IMG/VR virus record: IMGVR_UViG_3300043468_000549 | Location: 1-24,922 of that record | Source: a virus | Direction: 5' to 3' (one strand) | DNA: 24,922 nucleotides | Shown: positions 21,330 to 24,922 of the stretch, piece by piece | Numbering within the stretch: position 1 is the stretch's first letter | Layout of the letters: each line of letters starts with the position of its first letter | Translations under genes and position numbers: made by a program | The notes under the pieces: generated by a model | What the model was told of the DNA's origin: nothing | The model's input: only the letters and a program-made list of their open reading frames with translations | The model's database searches: none

Positions 21330-22733
21330 TTACCACACAAGCGGCTCAAGCCGCGCCTCCAAGATTGCTACAGACAAGTGCGCGTCGCTTGTCCCGCGAA
21401 ACCGGTACGTTCTCCAGTCGCCCATGCGACCGTTGCGCATCCACGTGAGGCGCTTGTTGCGATCCCCAATGCGCCCTGCGCTGATACCGCGCTCCTGCGA
21501 GTAGGTAATGCCGTCCGCTGAGTAGCTCGCGAAGATGGTGGGGTTCACGCCCAAGGCAACCCGCCCCGTCAGTGCGACAAGCTCAAGCTCATGGAAGATG
21601 GCGCCCTTGCCTTCGTTGTAGAAGATTTGGGTCTCGAACTGCCACCCGACGCGCTCGCCCCACAGCGAGGAGACGTCGTACACCGCATAGCCCAAGTTGG
21701 GAGCTGACGTGTCGCCGCAAATCCACTTGTCGTAGGCGTTGATGAAGTTGCGTGCGCGGTAGCTGTTGTTGCCGTAAAGACCGTCTGCCAGCGTGAACCA
21801 GATGGCCTGCTCGGCAATCTGAGAGGCCGAGCCGTCGTACACTAGCGTGTGGTCTGGAAGGTGGATGTAGAGATGGTTAAGTCCGTTGTAGACCCGTGCC
21901 TCACAGATAGTCGAAGCCAGAGCAGTTTCAGTGTAAGTTGCCAGAATCTGGTCAATCTCACGGGTAGAGATTTTGACGGTGTTGGCTCCTGACGCCAACC
22001 ACACCGAGATGCCCTCGTTTCTCCCGCCTCCGACGAAAGCCACAGAATCCAGATATACGCAGCAGGAGTACGTTCCGACTCCACCCCGTTGTATCTGGGC
22101 TCCTTCGATGCGTGCGAACGGGAAGGAAAGAATGTCCCCTCCGACGTTGTTGAAGAGCTCGATGGTGTGTCGGTTAATCGCATAGACCTCGTTCCGAAAC
22201 TTCTGGATGGACGTGATGGGATCGGGGTCAGCCTCGGACGTTGCCTTGGCCTGAACGATGGTCGGGTTCACCAAGTTCGTCGTAGCGATGAAGAACCCGT
22301 CCGTTAAGAAGAAGTAGCCGTCCACCCAGCAGAAGTCCGTTATTGGCCCCATGGCGGGGTCAGGCGTCAGGCTGGTGAGCGTGGAACCGTTCCAGTAGTA
22401 CAGCGTGCCGCTGGAGAGAATGGCGAGCAGGGTTTCTGAGTAGTCAAGTGTTACTTGACCACTGCCGCCGACGTCCGCAAGAACCACCACGTTCCCAAGC
22501 GAGCTTACCGAGACGAGCTTGGTGCCCATCACGCGGTAGAGAACACCGTTCCACTCGATGCCGCCTCGGTCTACCCCAGGGCCTACCGCGAAGTGTTTGA
22601 TGCCGTCAGCAGGGCGCAGATACCCGTTGCTCAAGCCCGAGGGCTGGATGACCGGTATCAGGTTACGCGGGTAGCTGCGGCGGAAGTCGCCGGCTGCGTC
22701 CGTGTAGATGCCGCTGAGGAGTGGGACTTGCAT
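21330..22733 (-). CDS. P22 gp10-like tail accessory / packaged-DNA stabilization protein
   Basis: The 467-residue sequence matches P22 gp10 along its length. Examples are an N-terminal SNGYLRPADGIKHFAVG and GVLYRVMGTKL, the middle LNHLYIHLPDHTLVYDGSAS followed by GLYGNNSYRARNF, and a C-terminal NKRLTWMRNGRMGDWRTYRF. gp10 closes the filled head below the portal and gives the site on which needle and tailspikes assemble. Its length is close to gp10 (472 residues). The ATG overlaps the upstream TAA (TAATG). It is the clearest P22-type marker in the window. Confidence 0.88.
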   Translation of the reverse strand: MQVPLLSGIYTDAAGDFRRSYPRNLIPVIQPSGLSNGYLRPADGIKHFAVGPGVDRGGIEWNGVLYRVMGTKLVSVSSLGNVVVLADVGGSGQVTLDYSETLLAILSSGTLYYWNGSTLTSLTPDPAMGPITDFCWVDGYFFLTDGFFIATTNLVNPTIVQAKATSEADPDPITSIQKFRNEVYAINRHTIELFNNVGGDILSFPFARIEGAQIQRGGVGTYSCCVYLDSVAFVGGGRNEGISVWLASGANTVKISTREIDQILATYTETALASTICEARVYNGLNHLYIHLPDHTLVYDGSASQIAEQAIWFTLADGLYGNNSYRARNFINAYDKWICGDTSAPNLGYAVYDVSSLWGERVGWQFETQIFYNEGKGAIFHELELVALTGRVALGVNPTIFASYSADGITYSQERGISAGRIGDRNKRLTWMRNGRMGDWRTYRFRGTSDAHLSVAILEARLEPLVW

Positions 22734-22879
22734 TACTTCTTCTTGGCGGTCTTCGCAGATGCTTTGAACGCTGCCGCAGTCGGCGCTCCCTTGGAGCCTG
22801 GCTTGCGCATCTTCTCCTTGCTACCGGCTTCGATGCGTTCGCGTTTGGCGTGGATGTTGGCGTATAGTCCTTTTTTCAT
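22733..22879 (-). CDS. Small basic conserved phage protein
   Basis: The 48-residue product reads MKKGLYANIHAKRERIEAGS, then KEKMRKPGSKGAPTAAAFKA, and ends SAKTAKKK. It is strongly basic and is a familiar small protein next to structural genes in podoviruses, function unknown. It may bind DNA or a charged partner during assembly. The ATG overlaps the upstream TGA (ATGA), and its TAA overlaps the gp10-like ATG (TAATG). Confidence 0.75.
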   Translation of the reverse strand: MKKGLYANIHAKRERIEAGSKEKMRKPGSKGAPTAAAFKASAKTAKKK

Positions 22880-23148
22880 TTGCAGTTCCAGCGTTTGAGT
22901 GAAGCAGCTTTGCGTGTTGGGCGCCCCTTCTCGTCCTTCATTGGCCCCGGCATCCCGCTCATGCGAGCGCAGAACGAGCGCCGACGCGCAGCGTCTTTTT
23001 CGGTCTTTGGGTTGGGTGCCGGCGCCTTAAGGTTGCTGCCCGTCTCGCGGTTGTACTTGGCGCGGCCCTTGGCAGTGAGTCCTGCTCCCTGAGATACAGG
23101 GAGCTTCTCACCGCGGCTGACCGATAGGTTGACTTGCTTCTTAGGCAT
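22876..23148 (-). CDS. DUF6321-like small basic protein
   Basis: The 90-residue product (MPKKQVNLSVSRGEKLPVSQ, then GAGLTAKGRAKYNRETGSNL and RRRSFCARMSGMPGPMK, ending ASLKRWNCK) fits the small basic DUF6321-type phage family. The GLTAKGRAKYN and SFCARMSGM motifs are the hallmarks. I chose the ATG at 23148; upstream in-frame sequence reads through the preceding gene. It overlaps that gene by 8 bases. No function is known; a role in head or tail assembly is likely from context. Confidence 0.75.
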   Translation of the reverse strand: MPKKQVNLSVSRGEKLPVSQGAGLTAKGRAKYNRETGSNLKAPAPNPKTEKDAARRRSFCARMSGMPGPMKDEKGRPTRKAASLKRWNCK

Positions 23149-23323
23149 CTTCAGGAGGAGGTGCAAAGGTTCCGTCTGGTTGTTGAATCCAGCCAATGTC
23201 ACACGGGATATCAGTGACATTTACCAAGCTGGTTCCAGCGGGAGGTGTGTAGGGGGCAACGCCATCCCAACGGATGATATTCAGCACAACTTTTGTGAGG
23301 TCGTCTACAATAGCGTATCTCAT
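23141..23323 (-). CDS. Small tail-region protein
   Basis: The 60-residue protein reads MRYAIVDDLTKVVLNIIRWD, then GVAPYTPPAGTSLVNVTDIP, and ends GWIQQPDGTFAPPPEDA. This pattern (short strand, WDG, PP-GT, then IGW...DGTF) is widespread in small proteins beside phage fibre genes and in C-terminal fibre or assembly modules. It probably helps fold or assemble the adjacent glycine-rich fibre. It starts 2 bases after that gene's stop codon. Confidence 0.7.
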   Translation of the reverse strand: MRYAIVDDLTKVVLNIIRWDGVAPYTPPAGTSLVNVTDIPCDIGWIQQPDGTFAPPPEDA

Positions 23324-23325
23324 AA

Positions 23326-24525
23326 TTAGAAGTAGGTTGTGACCACAACGATGCCGTCTGCTCCATTGCCGCCTGCGCCAGAGTTTCCGACGTTATCAAG
23401 GCCCGCACCGCCACCACCACCTGCGCCACCATAAGTCCCACCATTGCCTCCAGCACCAGCGTTCCCAGTAACACTAGATCCTCCACCTGCACCTCCGCTG
23501 CCAGCAATAGGAAAGTTTGCGGTAACATTTGGAGCGGTTCCTCCGTTGCCGCCAATAACGCCGCCTGTAGCGGTTCCTCCACTTAAAAAACTTCCAAGTG
23601 CAGTTCCTCCGTTGCCGCCTACAAACCCAACTGTCGCAGACGTAGGTAATCCTCCTCCAGCACCACCGCCTGCTGCAGCTACAGAAATATTTGCTCCACC
23701 CAATCCTGCTCCCGCCCCACCTGCGCCGCCGTTTCCACCCTGAAACATTGCACGCGCACTTGACGAGCTTCCTGCTGAGCCTGATGCGGTAGTTGCTGCG
23801 CCTGCGCCGCCACCGCCTTGCGTCTGAACCAAAGTGCCAAAAGATGAATTGCCTCCAACTCCACCTCCATTGCCATTCGTGCTGTTGATGCTCACAGAGG
23901 CTCCACCAATGCCTCCGCTGCCAACAGTAACAGTTTCAGTTGCACCAAGTAATGTGGCTGAAATGTTGCGGGCGGAATACGATCCACCGCCACCTCCTCC
24001 TCCGCCTGATGCTTGAGATCCAACGCCAGCCTTGCGACCAGATCCTCCACCTCCACCAGCAGAAATCACAATCACATCAACTGCCTTGGCATTCGCCGGT
24101 TTTGTCCATGTGCCACTGGAAGTGAACACCTGCACGTCCGTTGGGGTTGCGCTGCCGCCAGAAGATGCAATGGTGATAGCTCCGTTGCCGTTCGTGATGG
24201 TGACATTGCTACCTGCCGTCAGCGTTGCCTTTGTAAGCCCGCCTGCGGCGTTGCCGATGAGCAGCTGCCCATTGGAGTAGGTGGTTTCCCCTGTGCCGCC
24301 GTTGGCTTCCAAGACCGTTCCGGTTACGTTCGATGCTGTACCGGTGGTGTTCTGGTTCAGCGTTGGCACGTCAGCAGCTTGGATTGCGCTCATCACCACG
24401 TCGGCGCCATTCCCGCGAAGGTACTGGCCGGAAGTCGTTGCGCCCGCAAGATTGTCCATCGCGGCCTGCCTTGAAGCAGACTGCATGAAGGAGTCGATGT
24501 CCGTTGAAACTGTAAGGTCAGGCAT
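23326..24525 (-). CDS. Glycine-rich fibre / adhesin-like protein
   Basis: The 399-residue protein has a fibre-type N-terminus (VSTDIDSFMQSASRQAAMDN) and typical fibre-linker strands (ANGGTGETTYSNGQLLIGNA). Next come FTSSGTWTKPANAKAVDVIV and then about 240 residues dominated by Gly, Ser, Ala and Asn (GGNGGAGGAGAGLGG, GGGGGAGLDNVGNSGAGG). The TWTKP...DVIVISAGGGGG start is that of phage glycine-rich domains. Poly-glycine sandwiches of this type bind receptors in T-even adhesins. It ends with DGIVVVTTYF. It probably contributes to host recognition. Confidence 0.82.
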   Translation of the reverse strand: MPDLTVSTDIDSFMQSASRQAAMDNLAGATTSGQYLRGNGADVVMSAIQAADVPTLNQNTTGTASNVTGTVLEANGGTGETTYSNGQLLIGNAAGGLTKATLTAGSNVTITNGNGAITIASSGGSATPTDVQVFTSSGTWTKPANAKAVDVIVISAGGGGGSGRKAGVGSQASGGGGGGGGSYSARNISATLLGATETVTVGSGGIGGASVSINSTNGNGGGVGGNSSFGTLVQTQGGGGAGAATTASGSAGSSSSARAMFQGGNGGAGGAGAGLGGANISVAAAGGGAGGGLPTSATVGFVGGNGGTALGSFLSGGTATGGVIGGNGGTAPNVTANFPIAGSGGAGGGSSVTGNAGAGGNGGTYGGAGGGGGAGLDNVGNSGAGGNGADGIVVVTTYF

Positions 24526-24530
24526 ATGCT

Positions 24531-24689
24531 TTAGGGTCTGATGTAGCGGTCAACGCCGCCGGGTCGGCGATAGTAGTTCGTTCCGCCACCGGGGCGGAGG
24601 TAGTAAGACGCAGCGGGCGGCGGCCCCGGAGGGGTCACCGTCGGGCCTGCTGGCGTCTTGGAGCGCCGTCTGGATAGATATCGAATCAC
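24531..24689 (-). CDS. Tiny Tyr/Pro/Gly/Arg-rich protein, unknown
   Basis: This 52-residue frame starts at GTG 24689, which overlaps the upstream TGA (GTGA), and ends 6 bases before the fibre start. The N-terminus is basic (MIRYLSRRRSKTPAGP), then a Pro-rich run (TPPGPPPAAS) and repeats of aromatic-x-Arg-Pro: YYLRPGGG, YYRRPGG, YIRP. It is below usual ORF cut-offs, but the start and stop positions and the regular repeat support it. The function is unknown; it may be a flexible binding peptide of the virion. Confidence 0.6.
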   Translation of the reverse strand: MIRYLSRRRSKTPAGPTVTPPGPPPAASYYLRPGGGTNYYRRPGGVDRYIRP

Positions 24690-24922
24690 AGCCCAGCGCC
24701 GCAGATGAAGTTCACTGTCGTGCCAGATGGCGAGATGAGCGCTATCTTGTCGTCATCTTGGAACTTGCCAAGGGATACTTGGCTGTTTGGCATGACGATG
24801 TAATCAGCGGTCGTTGCTGTCACCGTCCCCTGCCCGATACGCACGAACACGGGGTTAGTGGAACCGGTGTTGGTCACGCAGATGCTGCGCGTGCCGGTGC
24901 GGATGGTGTACTGGGCGGACGT
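24686..24922 (-). CDS. Small beta-rich virion protein, 5' end outside the window
   Basis: The frame is open to the window edge, giving the last 78 residues (TSAQYTIRTGTRSICVTNTG, then NPVFVRIGQGTVTATTADYI, ending NFICGAGL). A GTG at 24877 is an internal codon and unlikely to be the start. The beta pattern and VTNTG...PVFVRIG...ATTADY wording resemble small structural proteins often found near capsid and tail genes of podoviruses. It partly parallels the protein at 20245-20580. Confidence 0.68.
   Translation of the reverse strand, partial: TSAQYTIRTGTRSICVTNTGSTNPVFVRIGQGTVTATTADYIVMPNSQVSLGKFQDDDKIALISPSGTTVNFICGAGL

Noticed and set aside
23326-24070. Low-complexity bases as a tandem DNA repeat
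   Set aside because: The pattern follows glycine codons with varied third bases; there is no regular period, so it is a protein-level feature.

Overview
The window is about 24.9 kb of a tailed-phage genome, free or integrated, most likely a podovirus of a Gram-negative host. The strongest clue is the right half. A P22-type tail and DNA-ejection block is recognisable there: a gp10-like tail accessory factor, a needle-position protein with a C-terminal jelly-roll-like knob, a gp7-like DNA transfer protein, then two large proteins in the gp20 and gp16 positions, then pectate-lyase-type tailspikes. No integrase, portal, capsid, terminase, DNA polymerase, tRNA or CRISPR array was seen. Host genus cannot be set from this sequence. 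Two short genes lie on the + strand; all others are on the - strand and read right to left, with very tight packing (ATGA, GTGA and TAATG overlaps) and no gene-free stretch over about 100 bases.

Layout in order of transcription. (1) 24.9-22.7 kb: a small structural protein cut by the window edge, a tiny Tyr/Pro/Gly/Arg-rich protein, a glycine-rich adhesin-like fibre, and three small conserved phage proteins. (2) 22.7-14.0 kb: gp10-like, needle-position, two small proteins, then the three ejection-protein candidates. (3) 14.0-10.2 kb: a tailspike with a head-binding type N-terminus, two small proteins, and a second tailspike lacking that N-terminus. (4) 10.2-8.9 kb: three small membrane proteins and a lysozyme, i.e. 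the lysis cassette. (5) 8.7-8.6 kb: a short control region with overlapping inverted repeats, between a - strand helix-turn-helix protein and a divergent + strand 77-residue gene.

(6) 8.4-6.5 kb: a conserved helical protein, a Sak4-type RecA-fold ATPase and an ssDNA-binding protein of the DUF669 kind, closed by a clear rho-independent terminator. (7) 6.4-0.16 kb: a leader with stacked inverted repeats, a superfamily-2 helicase with a zinc ribbon, a DUF3310 protein, a run of very small genes sharing a repeated translation-start cassette, a Cas4/RecB-like nuclease, and a large primase-polymerase/RepA-type helicase. Its 3' end runs antisense into a small + strand gene at the left edge.

How it works together, by inference: modules 6 and 7 replicate and recombine the genome. 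The primase-helicase, SF2 helicase, SSB, Sak4 and nuclease would act together, probably with a host or off-window polymerase. Modules 1-3 build the short tail and receptor-binding apparatus and the protein channel that carries DNA through the host envelope. Module 4 lyses the cell. The candidates that most deserve follow-up are the operator region at 8.64-8.70 kb, the repeated start cassette at 3.85-4.19 kb, the shared C-terminal KPxWLK tip on SSB and nuclease, and the excess of the palindrome CACCGGTG.
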